Assembly (NCBI RefSeq): GCF_029873635.1
Contig: NC_080421.1
Coordinates: forward strand, 3,410,001 to 3,474,000
DNA: 64,000 nucleotides
Origin: Malania oleifera
Lineage: Eukaryota; Streptophyta; Magnoliopsida; Santalales; Ximeniaceae
Direction: 5' to 3'
This document shows positions 12,591 to 25,608 of the stretch, in pieces. Every line of letters begins with the position of its first letter. Position 1 is the stretch's first letter. Both the position numbers and the translations under genes were made by a program. The notes under the pieces were generated by a model. It was given only the letters and a program-made list of their open reading frames with translations, had not been told where the DNA came from and did no database searches.

Positions 12591-14694
12591 GTTTTGGTTG
12601 GAGCAAGTTACCTTCCTTGGACACGTTATATCCAGGGGTGGTATTTCTGTTGATTCGAGTAAGATTGAAGAGGTAGTAGACTAGGTATGACTGAAGAATG
12701 TGCAGGAGATTAGGAGTTTCCTGAGATTGACTGAGTACTACTGCAAGTTTGTTGAGGGCTTCTCTAAACTGTCAGACCCATTGACCATATTAAAAAAGAA
12801 AAGAGTGAAATTTGAGTGGTTTGATGAGTGTGAACGGAGCTTTTAGGAGTGGAAGCAGCGACTCATTACTGCGCCTGTTAGAGGGATTTGTAATTTACAG
12901 TGATGCATCTCATAAAAGACTTGGATGTGTGTTGATGTAGTGGGGGAGAGTGATAGTTTATGCCTCATGAAAACTGAAAGAATATGAGAAGAACTACCCT
13001 ACCCATGATCTGGAGTTGGCAGCGGTTGTTTATGTGCTAAAGATTTGTAGGCACTATCTATATGTGGGTAGGTGTGAAATTTTTACTAACCATAAGAGCT
13101 TAAAGTACTTCTTCACACAGAAGGAGTTAAACATGAGGCAAGGAAGATAACTATAGCTGATAAAGGATTATAACTACACTATCAGCTATCACCCAGGAAA
13201 GGCTAATGTGGTCACTGATCCTTTGAGCCAAAAATTAGTGGATTCATTTGTATCTACAGTGGAAATTCAGCATCCGATCTAGATGGATCTAGAGAGGCTC
13301 GGTGTGGAGCTGGTAGAGAGCGATCACCAGACATTTATTGCTAACCTGGTTTTGCAGCCAACTCTACAGGAGAGAATTAAAGCAGCTCAGAGGAATGATG
13401 CAGAACTAGTAGAACTTATGGAGAAGGTACAGGATGGTTAGGAGACAGAGTTCAGCATCTCAGATAATGGAGCCTTGAGGTTCCATACCAGATTATGCGT
13501 TCCTACCGACCCTAAGATCAAGAGGGTTATTTTGAAGGAAGCACGTCGGTCCTTGTAAATTGTACATCCGGGTGGCACCAAGATGTACAGGGATCTTCGA
13601 GAGTCTTTCTAGTGAAGTAACATGAAGAGGGAGATAGCTCAGTATGTAGACCAGTGTTTAACATGCCAGCAAGTGAAAGCTGAGCATCAGAGACCGGCAG
13701 GATCATTGCAGCTACTCCACATTCCCGAGTGTAAGTGGGACCATATAGCGATGGATTTCATCACAGGACTACCGCTGGCTTTGTATGGACAGAACGCTAT
13801 TTGGGTAGTTATGGATCGATTGATGAAGACTGCCCACTTTTTACCGATTAGAGTTAACTACTCCATGGACAGATTGATTGAATTATATACCCAGGAGATA
13901 GTTATAATTCATAGTGTTCCAGTGTCCATAGTTTTAGATAGAGACTCATGGTTCACATTTCGTTTTTGGAGGAGTCTACAAGGGGCCATAGGTTCTCAGT
14001 TATCATTCAGCACAGCTTTTCATCCTCATACAGATGGGCAGGCGGAGAGGATGATATAGATTCTGGATGATATGCCATAAGCATGTGTGATGCACTTTGG
14101 AGGTCATTGGATGCATTATTTGCCATTGGTCGAGTTTGCGTATAACAGCAGCTACTAGACCAGCATTGGCATGACATCGTATGAGGCATTATATGGTAGG
14201 AGGTTCCGATCCCCGTTATACTGAGAGGAGATTGGGGAAAGACAGATTTTGGAGTCAGAGCTGATACAACAGACTCAGGATAAAGTCAGACTCATCAAAG
14301 ACATGATCAGAATAGCACAAAGCCGACAGAAGAGTTATGCAGATATTTGTCAGCGAGAGTTGGAGTTTGACGCAGGAGATCACATATTTTTGAAAGTGAC
14401 ATCGTTGAAGGGAGTTATAAGGTTCTGGAGGAAGGGTAAGTTGAGCCCTAGGTATATTGGACCATTCGAGATTCTTGAACGAGTGGATCTAGTTGCCTAT
14501 AGGTTGGCATTGCCACCAGTCCTATCTAGGATCCATGACGTATTTCACACTTCTATGCCTAAGGATATACGTCCCAGAACCCTCTTTGTAACCACAATGT
14601 TCCTCTGCCATAAGTGAGGGTAATTAATAAAATTGAAAGTGTTATCTCTAAGGATGATAAGCAGATAAATAGCAATTTCGAGGACGAAATTTTT

Positions 14695-14709
14695 ATGAGG
14701 AGGGGAGAA
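14695..14709 (+). other. Element A polypurine tract
   Basis: A purine-rich run (GAGGAGGGGAGAA) directly precedes the 3' LTR start TGTAATAACCCC at 14710. It has the position and composition of a plus-strand primer. Confidence 0.82.
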
Positions 14710-14844
14710 TGTAATAACCCCAAAAATATTTAGGTGTAGTGATCCTAAAAAAAATTAATTAAAAATTATTAAGAAAATTAATTAAATTAAGAAATCTAGG
14801 GGTTATATGTATATGTATATATTTAAATACGTATAAGGATAAGT

Positions 14845-14888
<44 letters not shown>

Positions 14889-15684
14889 TATAATAATGGA
14901 TAAAGTAAAAGAAAAAAAAAAGAAAAAGGAAAAAGGAAAAAGGAAAAAGGATGTTACCTGAAGAGATTTCAAATTGAAATCTCATCTTCTGCAGAATCCA
15001 AATGCCCCCTTCCCTGGTCTCTTGCGCTTTCTCTCTCACTCTTCCGTATCTCTCTCACTCTCCTCAATTTCTCGGTTGATATTCGCCCGATCAAAAATCA
15101 GGAAATACTGCTCGACTCCATTTTCCACCACTGTCATTTCTACCATAGCGGATTTTTCATAGGAGCAGCGTAGGCATATCTCCTCGGGTGAGTTAAATTC
15201 TCATTCTTACCTCAATTTCTCGTAAATCTTAAGCCTAATTGACGATCGAACACTACCACGAGAATCTAGGGATAGTTCTCTGCAAGTCTAGCAGAGCGGA
15301 TGTCTCGTGGAATCATCATAGGCATAATCCCAAAATTAGGATAAGAGGCTTATTAAGGGTCTAATTATTATTTAATTAATGTAGATTTAGAAATGTTAGA
15401 ATATTGGACATTCTAAGGTTGGATTTGGGGTTATTGAATTCAGAGCTCGAGTAAGCGTCGTGGGTGTAATTTCGGGGCATAGTTCAGGAAATTAGGTAAG
15501 GGTGTTAAATATTAGTTTAAATGTTAATTTAGAGTATATGGAGCCTAGGGAAGGTTATATGAATATTATTTTGGGAAATGAGTTAATTAATCTAGGGAAA
15601 ACGCGAATTGCAGGATTTGGGTTTTAGGCGCTGGGGGCATAGGATCTGGATTTTAATGAAACTCTCAGTAAGTCAGGTAAGGGC
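14710..15684 (+). repeat. Element A 3' LTR, first part
   Basis: Begins TGTAATAACCCC after the polypurine tract and carries a TA microsatellite (about 14852-14884). It is cut at 15684 by element B; the last five bases, AGGGC, are the target repeat of B. Confidence 0.82.
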
Positions 15685-17559
15685 TGTAACGACCTGCTTA
15701 ATTTCCACATTTTTTTATAATAATATCATCATAAAATCAATACCACACATCTCACATTCTAACTTAGCAGGTCATAATCCTCTTGGACCCGTGGGTACCA
15801 AGGATACATTAGAACATACAGCAGAAGCCTACGTAGCAGAAAATGTACAATCATATTCATACCATCATATCATACATCACAATATACCAGAGTTACTACA
15901 ATCACTGTACTTCCATATACACATCCCAAAAAATGAAATCCAAGGATAATTCCCACAAAACCATACTATCCCTATGAAAAACTTACCCTTCAAAAAGGGC
16001 AGATAAACCACTCTACATCAGCGGGGCTTTTCCCGCTCTCCTATCAGGTGCTCCTGAAAAGTTTATAAGATTTAGGGGTGAGACACCTCTCAGTAAAGGA
16101 ATTAAACTACTACTAGTGTGTGGCAACATGAGTATTCTGTGTTCAACATATATCATATATAACATGTTCAATACTGTTTATCAAATCTAAGAAAACTTAT
16201 ATATAAATCAAAACATGGCAGAACATACTGCATTTTCATAACATATCTCATCTCAAAATAATAACAACATAAAACAATTCTGGTAGGTTAGTTGGCTGTT
16301 GTTATGTATTACCCCCACATAACTGGGTTGTGTGGCCCGAAGGCGGGACCTGACAAAGGTTGGCCGACCACTACCAAGTCAAACAGTAGTTTGTAGGTCC
16401 GATGGGTCTACCCAGACTGGTCCGTACACCAGGGGCGATAACAGCACACTTCTTGAAAATAACCACATCGATTATCCAATCTCACACCACTCCGTACAGC
16501 GGCGTTAACACAGATATCATGATCACGAGGACCATGGACACATAGCAACGGTACGGTGCAAGTACTAGCCTAGACCAAGCCAACCAGGTTCTAATATCAT
16601 ATACATATACTAAAAATCGTGATACATGGATATCTCATATCAATAATTATCAAATCAATCATATCATTTTTCACATATACATATTTCATGAAAATCATCG
16701 ACCCATATGCTGGAACACATTTTATCATAATTCGGCCCGTACGCCGGCAAATCACATAGCGCAGCCCGTACGCTGGCAAATCACATTTACATATAAAAAT
16801 ATCTCGGCTTGTACGCCGGTTTTCCCATCATAAAAAAAAAATTGTGCCATAATCACATTCCTAGAAAACAGTTTTTCATACATTTTATACTCATGCCACA
16901 AAAACGGATTTTCACATATTCAATCATAAGATCATTTTCACAGTATTTTGCAAATATAAAACATATATATAAATACATATACATTTTCCGCAAATCAGAT
17001 GCTAAATATATACATATACATACATTTTCTAAAAAAAAAACTAACTTAGTTTATTCCCTTACCTAATTCCTGAAATGCCTCTAAGAAAATTTTCCCTACA
17101 CCTTCAGAGTTCTCAACTCAACATCCTGAAAATGAAAACTCGCAGAATTAAAGTTCAGTATTTTCGTACGTACACCATTTTCTATAACTACCACTAAGTC
17201 AAATTCGCCTTAAAAAGTCTTACCTCAACTTAGGGATGATTCTCAACTTCCCAATCAACACCCCTGGAAAAGAAAACTTTCAGTATTAAACTTTAATATT
17301 TCAACGCGTATAACACTTTTCTCAACTGTCACAATTTCAAATTTGACTTAAAAAGTCTTACCTCAACTTAGAGATGCTTTCCAAATTGCTTTCTCCAATG
17401 ATCCGTTCCGGTAGATTTGTAGAGAATTTCGCCAAGAGCGTCGTGGTGGTTTCGATTTGTCAATCCGGAGTAAAACTGGCTCGGAATCGAAGAGAGAGAG
17501 AGAGAGAGAGTCATAGGAGAGAGAGAAGAGGGAGAGAGAACAATGGGGCTTCCTTGTAC

Positions 17560-17600
<41 letters not shown>

Positions 17601-17898
17601 TATCATAATGACTACTAATTAAAGCAAGCTTCTTAGAGAAGCTTGTAATACTATATATATATTAATATCATAATTACTTACTAGTTGAAGCAAAGCTTCC
17701 TAGAGAAGCTTATGCAACTTTATATATATACATTTAACTTATATATATTAAATATATATCATAATAACTTACTTATATATATATATATATATATATTTTT
17801 TCCTTATCATACTATTCATTTTACTTGTTAATTTAATTAATTTATCTTATTTTATTATTTTATTTTTAAAAAAAATTATTTTTTTCCCAGTTACTACA
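15685..17898 (-). repeat. Element B 3' LTR (2214 bp)
   Basis: TGTAACGACC...GTTACTACA. It carries the conserved module CTCAGTAA...TAGTGTGTGGCAA at about 16090-16127, a GGCCCGAAGGCGGG block at about 16336-16350, and about three copies of a 29-30 bp subrepeat near 16735-16830, fewer than in the other LTR. Unlike C, D, E and F it lacks the TTCGTCGACGAA array. Confidence 0.93.
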
Positions 17899-17915
17899 TT
17901 CCTCCCCCCTTAAAA
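17899..17915 (-). other. Element B polypurine tract
   Basis: The plus strand reads TTCCTCCCCCCTTAAAA next to the 3' LTR. On the minus strand this is a purine run ending at the LTR. Confidence 0.85.
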
Positions 17916-18253
17916 GAATTTCGTCCTCGAAATTTACTGTTCCCATAACTTGCCATCCTTTAACCAGGAGAAATGGTCTACTCATTTTATTACCTATCCT
18001 CACTTATGGCGGAGGAATATCGTGGTTATATTTCTAGTCTTGGAAGATTACATATACAAAAGAAAACTATTCTTCCAAAATTAAAATACTACACTAATTA
18101 AACCATTACATGTACCTGCAAAAGAAACTACCTAACTACTTGCATTTTATCCCATCAACTTTCTTGGAATAGATGCGGATATCTCTATCTCATCTGCTCA
18201 TCGGATTCCCAAGAAGCCTCTTCTACAGCATAATTCCTCCACAAAACCTTTAC

Positions 18254-21200
18254 CTAAGGAATTTTCTTATTACGTAGCTCCTGTACTTTTCTATCCAGAA
18301 TCTGTACTGGTACCTCCTCATATCCTAGTGAATCACTAAGCTCCAACTCATCATAATTGATGATATGAGAAGGATCTGGAACGTATTTCCTCAACATAGC
18401 CACATAGAATACGTTGTGGATCCTAGAAAACACCGAAGGTAAAGCTAACCTATAAGCTACCGGTCCCACTTTATCTAGAATCTCAAATGGACCGATAAAC
18501 CTAGGACTAAGTTTATCCTTCTTCCCAAATCGCATAACCCCTTTCATCGAAGTTATCTTAAAAAATACGTGATCACCCACATCAAACTCTAAATTCCTTC
18601 GGTGATGGTCAGCATAACTTTTCTGTCAGCTCTAAGCTGCACTAATCTTGTCTCTGATAAGCCAAACCTTATCACGCGCTTGCTGCACAAGTTCTGGCCC
18701 CACTACTCGCCGTTCACCCACTTCATCCCAAAACAAAGGAGAATGACATCTCCTACCGTACAGAACCTCAAATTGTGTCATGTCAATGCTAGTCTGATAA
18801 CTGTTATTATACGCGAACTCTACCAGTGGCATGAACTGAGTCCAATTATCCCCAAAGTCTAGTACACACGCTCTGAGCATGTCCTCTAATATCTGTATCG
18901 TCCTCTCAGTCTGCTCATCTAACTGCGGATGGAATGTCGTGCTAAACGATAACTGAGACCCCAGAGCCTCCTGCAAGCTCTTCCAAAATCGTGACGTAAA
19001 TCATGGATCTTGATCTAACACAATCGATACTGGCACTCCATAAGAACGAACTATTTCCTGAATGTAGATCTCCGCTAAATGGCTGAGGGAGTAGTTGATC
19101 TTGATAGGTATAAAGTGGGCGATCTTCGTCAAACGGTCAACAATCACCTAGATGGCATTCTAGCCATGTAACGTCGTCGACAGTCCTGACACGAAATCCA
19201 TTGATATATGATCCCACTTCCACTCTGGGATAAATAACGGCTGCACCTACCCTATCGGCCTTTGGTGCTCAGCCTTTACCTGCTGGCACGTCAAACACTA
19301 GGCTACATACTCAGCGATTTCTCTCTTCATGCCACTCTACCAGAATGTTTCATGCAAGTCTTTATACATCTTCGTACTACCAGGATGAACGGTATACAAA
19401 GATCTGTAAGCTTCTACTAAAATAATCTTCCTGATCTCAGTATCAGCAAGAACGCATAATCTGGAACGAGACCGCAAAGTTTTGTCATCTGAAATACTGA
19501 AATCCTCCCCCTGACCCATCTGCACTCTGCATATCACCTCTGCTAATACTAGATCTTCCTTTTAAGCGCCTTTAATTCTTTCTTGCAGAGTAGGCTGTAC
19601 CACTAGGCTGACAATACATACTGAGAGATCACTCTCTACTAACTCTATGCCGAGTCTCTCCAGATCCATCATTATCGGATGCTGGATCCCCATAGCCACC
19701 AACACTAGCTCATTGGATTTCCTGCTCAACGCATCAGCTACTATGTTCGCTTTCCCTAGGTGATAACTGATGGTATAATTAAAATCCTTAATCAGCTCCA
19801 ACCACCTTCTCTACCTCATATGCAGTTCCTTCTGCGTAAAGAAATACTTTAAACTTTTGTGGTAGGAGAAAATCTCACACTGTTCACCGTATAGGTAATG
19901 CCTCTAAATTTTCAACGTGCGTACTACTGCAGCCAATTCAAGATCATATGTAGGGTAATTCTTTTCATATTCTTTCAATTTCCTAGACGCATATGCCACT
20001 ACCCTACCATGCTGCATCAACACACAGTCAAGTTCCTTCAAGGACGCATCACTGTAGAAAGTATAGCCCTCACCCCCAGATGAGATGACTAATACTGGTG
20101 CTGTGACTAACTTCTGCTTCAACTCCTGAAAACTCTGCTCACAGTTGTCGTCCCACTCAAACCTGACATTCTTTCTCGTCAATCGTGTCAAAGGTCCTGA
20201 CAAAGCTAAGAATCCCTTAACGAAACGACAGTAATAGCCAGCTAGTCCCAAGAAACTCCTAATCTCCTGGACGTTCCTTGTTCTAGCCAAATTCACAACC
20301 GCCTCAATCTTGCTAGGATCCACAGAAATACCATCTCCAGATACAACATGCTCCAAAAACAAGACCTTCTCCAGCCAAAATTCATATTTACTGAACTTGG
20401 CGTACAACTTCTTATCCCAAAGTGTCTACAAAACTTTCCTTAAGTGCGTCTCATGCTCCTCATAGCTCCTCGAATAGACCAGTACATCATCAATAAACAC
20501 AACAACAAACTGGTCTAGGTATCGATGAAAGACTCTATTCATCAAATCCATAAATACCGCAGGAGCATTCGTCAATCCAAACGGCATAACGAGAAACTCG
20601 TAATGCCTGTACAGGGTCCTGAAGGCCATCTTCGAGACGTCTTCTGCTTTCACTTTCACCTGATGGTATCCGGATCTAAGGTCAATCTTCGAATACACCC
20701 GTGGACCCTGGAGCTAGTCAAACAAATTGTTAATGTGGGGTAGAGGATACTTGTTCTTGATGGTCACTTTATTAATCTCTCTGTAGTCTATACACATCCT
20801 CATAGTCTCGTCTTTCTTCTTCACAAATAGAATAGGAGCTCCCCACGAAGATACACTAGATCATATGAAGCTCTTATCAAGCAGATCTTGCAACTGATTA
20901 TTCAATTCTGCCAATTCTACTGGCACCATTCGATAAGGTACTTTGGAAATAGGCGATGTACCTGGAAGTAGATCTATGGAAAAATCTACCTCTCGATCGG
21001 GTGGCAAACCTGGTAACTCATTTGGGAAAACATCTGTAAATTTCTTTACTATAGGTGTGCTAGCAAGTTTCAATTCATTTTCTGACATCTCTTTCACCAC
21101 AGCCACAAACTCCTGACACCCACTCAGCAATAGTCTCCTAGCCTGAATAGCTGAAACTAACTGAGGCGGGGATTGTGCTTGCGACCCTACGAACTTAAAT

Positions 21201-21730
21201 TTTGCTTCCCTTGAAGGTCTGAATATCACTTCTCGTGCACGACAATCTATGCTGAAAAAATTAGCTGCTAGCCAATCCATGCCAAATATAACATCAAACC
21301 CGTGCATGTCTAGCACTATCAAATCGGCAGACAAAGTCTTCCCTTGAATATCAACTAGACAACCTCAGGGCACCCCATTACACCTTACTACTGACCTAAT
21401 CAGTGTAGATACCAACAATTCAACATCTAACAGTTGTGTTTCAGTCCCACATAATTTAATACACCCCGAGGATACAAACGAGTGTATAGTTCCTGAATCA
21501 AATAATGTAATAACTTTAAAAGAAAACATAACCATACATGTCACCACGTCACCCGCCGTCTCAACCTTATCCGGCGTCAGAGTAAACATTCTGACTGGAG
21601 CCGTATTCCTCTGCTGGCCCCCACGTGGCACCTGACAACCTCCCCGGTATGGTCTAGGAGCTGGAACTGCATTTGGTGGAGTAGGCCAGTCTTGTACCAT
21701 ATGTCCCGATCTACCGCAGCGATAGCACAC
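18254..21730 (-). pseudogene. Element B pol remnant
   Basis: Minus-strand parts in order: protease-like segment (about 21365-21600), RT spacer (20861-21334), RT (about 20420-20860), RNase H with the [14 protein letters not shown] block (19562-20400), integrase zinc-binding and core (about 18632-19540), and a C-terminal chromodomain-like tail (18254-18580). Motif wording and order are those of Tekay/Del-type Ty3/gypsy. It lies in several frames and is broken. Confidence 0.88.
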
Positions 21731-22700
21731 CGGAGTTGCATCTGGCAGGGTAGGACAATCTCACACTATATGTCCCAATCTACCACAACAGTAGCACACT
21801 ACACCACCAGCTCGACACTCTCCACATTCCCTCCTACCACAAGTCTGACAAACTGGAGGACCCTGCCCTGTCTGCACCTCGCGTCCTCCCATCTCCTGTC
21901 TTCGCCCTCTACCATGATTACCTCTCCTCCACTAACCCAGCCTGTGACCCTACTGGTAGCTCGTAGATGCAGATCTCTTCCTCTGCCCCTGCTCATCCGC
22001 ATCAAGACGTTTACCAATCTCTGCCAAGGCCGCCCTGTCGACCAATTCAGTAAAGTCCTAGATCCGCAACACCACCACTTGTGTAAATATACTCCGCCTC
22101 AAGCCTCTCTCAAACTGCCTCGCCTTCTTCACCTCATCAGGAACAATGTATGGGGCGAATCGAGAGAGCTCGATAAAACATGCTACATACTATTGGATAG
22201 ATAACTGGCACTGCTTCAGACTCAGGAACTCTTCTACCTTAGCCTTCCTCACAGTAGTTGGAAAATATCTGACAAATAACAGATCTTTAAATCGGTCCCA
22301 TGTCATAGCTATCGGAGTCATCCTCTACTGCTTCAATAGTCTCACTACAATCCACCACCTCTCAGCCTCTCTTGTCAATCTATAGGTGGCAAAGAGGACC
22401 CTCTATTCCTCAGTACATTACAGTACAGTCAAGATTTTCTCGGTCTACTGCATCCAGTTCTTAGCGGCTACAGGATCAACTTCGTCTGAAAATGCTGGAG
22501 GATTCATCTTCGTGAACTTCTCTATGGTGCACCCCTGGCCTGTAGATGGACCACTCTGCTCCCTCGAACTCTTAGCGATCTCAACCATAACCTGCTGAGC
22601 CACGCTATGTAATACTGCGTCAGAGTCGGTTCCAGCTGCACTTGATGGTCCTGCTCCATCCCTACCACTCGCATGGGCACTTTCCTTTTGGATCCATCCT
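21660..22700 (-). pseudogene. Element B gag remnant with two zinc-knuckle modules
   Basis: The Gag core is read on the minus strand at about 22100-22600. Two closely related CCHC-type modules (CY.CGR.GH wording) stand in tandem at about 21690-21810, where the other elements here show one clear module. The gag segment is broken. The longer plus-strand frames over it (for example 21692-22204) are shadows. Confidence 0.78.
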
Positions 22701-22986
22701 GGAAAATAGTAGTTGCAATTCAGTAATTCTATCCTTATAATTTACCCACCTATCCTCACCACTTATCTCAACATTTCTAACTAATTTCTAATCCCCAATC
22801 CTACATTCTAGGAACACAATCCGACAATAGCTTACTATGGCTTTCCTGAAATCGTCACCCCAGGAAAAACACAGAAACTACCACGGAAGTCCTGCTTCTA
22901 GACTGTAGAACAAAACCTCAAATCCTTTCCTAAACTCTGGTAGTGTTCCTGCTGCACTCTAAAGTCTATAGAACCTAGTAACCTAA

Positions 22987-22998
22987 GCTCTGATACCA
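22987..22998 (-). other. Element B primer binding site (tRNA-iMet)
   Basis: The minus strand reads TGGTATCAGAGC just inside the 5' LTR, the usual complement of plant initiator tRNA-Met. Confidence 0.93.
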
Positions 22999-23001
22999 AA
23001 C

Positions 23002-24989
23002 TGTCACGACATGCTTAATTTTCATATTTTTTTTTATAATAATATCATCATAAAATCAATACCACACATCTCACATTTCAACTCAGCAGGTCACAATCCT
23101 CCTAGACCCGTGGGTACCAGGGATACATTAGAACATACAGTAGAAGCCTACGCAGTAGAAAATGTACAATCATATTCATACCATCATATCATACATCACA
23201 ATGTACCAGAGTTACTACAATCACTATACTTCTATATATACATCCCAAAAAATAAAATCTAGGGACAATTCCCACAAAACCATACTATCCCTACGAAAAA
23301 CTTACCCTTCAAAAAGGGCAGATAAACCACTCTACATTAGCGGGGCTTTTCCCGCTCTCCTATCAGGTGCTGCTGAAAAGTTTATAAGATTTAAGGATGA
23401 GACACCTCTCACTAAGGAAAATAAACTAATACTAGTGTGTGGCAACATGAGTATTTTGTGTTCAATATATATCATACATAACATGTTCAATATTGTTTAT
23501 CAAATCTGGGAAAACTTATATATAAATCAAAACATGGCAGAACATACTGCATTTTCATAACATATCTCATCTTATAATAATAATAACATAAAACAATTCT
23601 GGTAGATTAGCTGGCTATTGTCATGTATTACCCCCACATGACTGGGTTGTGTGGCCCGAAGGCGGGACCTGACAACGGTTGGCCAACCACTGTCAAGTCA
23701 AACAATAGTCTGTAGGTCCGATGGGTCTACCCAGACTGGTCCGTACACCAGGGGCGATAACAGCACACTTCTTGAAAATAACCACATCGACCATCCAATC
23801 TCACACCACTCCGTACAGCAGCGTTAACACAGATATCATGATCACGAGGACCATGGACACATAGCAACGATACCGTGCAAGTGCTAGCCTAGACCAAGCC
23901 AACTAGGTTATGATATCATATACATATACTAAAAATCGTGATACATGGATATCTCATATCAATAATTATCAAATCGATCATATCTTTTTTCACATATACA
24001 TATTTCATGAAAATCATCGACTCGTACGCCGGAATTACACATTTTATCATAGTTCGACCCGTATATCGGCAAATCACATAACACAGCCCGTACGCTGGCA
24101 AATCACATAACTCAGCCCATACGCCGGCAAATCACATAACATAGCCTGTACGCTAGCAAATCTCATCCACATAGCACGGCCCGTACGCTGGCAAATCACA
24201 TATACATATAAAAATATCTCGGCCAGTACGCTGATTTTCCCATCATAAAAAAAAAAAAATCGTGCCATAATCACATTCCCAGAAAACAGTTTTTCATACA
24301 TTTTATACGCATACCACACAAACGGATTTTCACATATTCAATCATATGATCATTTTCATAGTATTTTACAAATATAAAACATATATAAATATATATACAT
24401 TTTCTGCAAATCAGATGCTAAATATATACATATACATACATTTTCTCAAAACAAAACTAGTTTAGTTTACCCTCTTACCTGATTCCTAAAATGTCCCTAA
24501 GAAAATTTCCCCTGTACCTACAGGGTTCTTAAGTCAACATCCTAAAAATGAAAATTCACAGAATTAAAGTTCAGTATTTTTGTACGTATAACATTTTCTA
24601 TAACTACCATTAAGTCAAATTCGGCTGAAAAAGTCTTATCTCAACTTAGGGATGATTCCTAACTTCCCAATCAACACCCTTGGAAACGAAAACTCCTAGT
24701 ATTAAATTTTGATATTTCAACGCGTATAACACTTTTCTCAACTGTCACAACTTCAAATTTGACTTGAAAAGTCTTACCTCAACTTAGGGATGATTTTCAA
24801 ATTACTTTTTCCAACGATCTGCTCTAGTAGATTTGCAGAGAACTTCACCAGGAGTGTCGTGGTGGCTTCGGTTTGTCAATCCGACGTAAAACTAGCCCGG
24901 AATCGAAGAGAGAGAGAGAGAGAGAGAGAGTCGTAGGAGAGAGAGAGAGAGAGAGAGAGAAAAAAAAAAAACAATGGGGCTTCCTTGTA

Positions 24990-25027
<38 letters not shown>

Positions 25028-25144
25028 TATCATAATTACTTACTAGTTGAAGCAAAGCTTCCTAGAGAAGTTTATGCAACTTTATATATATACCTTTAAC
25101 TTATATATATTAAATATATATCATAATAACTTACTTATATATAT

Positions 25145-25184
<40 letters not shown>

Positions 25185-25321
25185 GTTTCAATATATATAT
25201 ATATATATATTTTCCTTATCATACTATTCATTTCACTTGTTAATTTAATTAATTTATTTTATTTTATTATTATTATTATTATACTTTTTTTTTAAATTTT
25301 ATTTTTTTCCCGGTTACTATA
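23002..25321 (-). repeat. Element B 5' LTR (2320 bp)
   Basis: TGTCACGACA...GTTACTATA, aligned end to end with 15685-17898. It is longer than its partner, mainly through extra subrepeats at 24058-24235 and longer microsatellites (GA at about 24909-24960, TA and AC at about 25135-25210). Confidence 0.93.
24058..24235 (-). repeat. LTR subrepeat array, 29-32 bp units
   Basis: Five to six diverged copies of a unit containing GCCCGTACGCTGGCAAATCA stand in tandem. The partner LTR has about three. Because both LTRs are identical at insertion, the array must have grown or shrunk since then. Confidence 0.8.
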
Positions 25322-25326
25322 AGGGC

Positions 25327-25573
25327 AATAAATTATAGCAGTATTTTTAGAACTACTATTTGAATTGATATGTCAAAATGAGCATATGGTATTTTTAAAA
25401 AAAATTATTATGATATAAATATCAAATAAATTGTGTGGCATTTGAGTAATATTGAATTATGATATTTTGGAATATGAAATATGATTATAAAAATATTTTC
25501 TATAATAAATGGGAAAATATGAGAATATTATTTGTATTATTGAAAAGTGTAGAAATTAATGAAATGGGTTACA
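25327..25573 (+). repeat. Element A 3' LTR, second part
   Basis: Sequence after the second AGGGC continues the LTR cut at 15684. An end is proposed at GGGTTACA (25566-25573), matching the TGTAA start. The TA run after it blurs the target repeat. Confidence 0.6.
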
Positions 25574-25608
25574 TATATATATATATGATTATGAGAATGA
25601 AATATGTA

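Larger units (their letters stand above)
9181..14617 (+). pseudogene. Element A pol remnant, split by solo LTR D
   Basis: Parts: protease-like segment with DSGATHSF wording (9239-9424), RT (9895-10411, resuming at 12596), RNase H (about 12830-13230), integrase zinc-binding and core (about 13480-14060), and a C-terminal tail (14249-14617). Element D sits inside the RT; the flanking bases read as one RT block once D and one copy of its target repeat are set aside. Broken by many lesions. Confidence 0.85.
15685..25321 (-). mobile_element. Element B: full-length Ty3/gypsy chromovirus with AGGGC target repeats, broken
   Basis: Two LTRs (15685-17898 and 23002-25321) flank gag-pol on the minus strand. 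AGGGC stands at 15680-15684 and again at 25322-25326, which proves both ends. The primer site is at 22987-22998 and the polypurine tract at 17899-17915. By eye the LTRs differ at about 7% of bases over their first 230 bases, mostly transitions, so the insertion is probably a few million years old. All structural parts are present, but the coding regions are broken in many places. It sits inside the 3' LTR of element A. Confidence 0.95.
8086..25573 (+). mobile_element. Element A: older Ty3/gypsy chromovirus, plus strand, interrupted by C, D and B
   Basis: The visible body is 8086-10411, 12596-14709 and a 3' LTR split into 14710-15684 and 25327-25573. The 5' LTR and primer site lie left of element C, off the window. 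Gag, zinc knuckle, protease, RT, RNase H, integrase and a chromodomain-like tail follow in Ty3/gypsy order. Three later insertions cut it: C in the leader, solo LTR D in the RT, and B in the 3' LTR. It is thus the oldest gypsy element in this nest and is heavily broken. The 3' LTR end is placed at TTACA (25569-25573), which mirrors its TGTAA start. This boundary is less sure than the others. Confidence 0.85.

Noticed and set aside
21692-22204. Plus-strand frame of 170 residues rich in Thr/Ser
   Set aside because: Antisense to the zinc-knuckle and gag region of element B.
24058-24235. Regularly spaced repeats that could recall a CRISPR array
   Set aside because: Units are contiguous, diverged and lie inside a plant LTR; there are no unique spacers.
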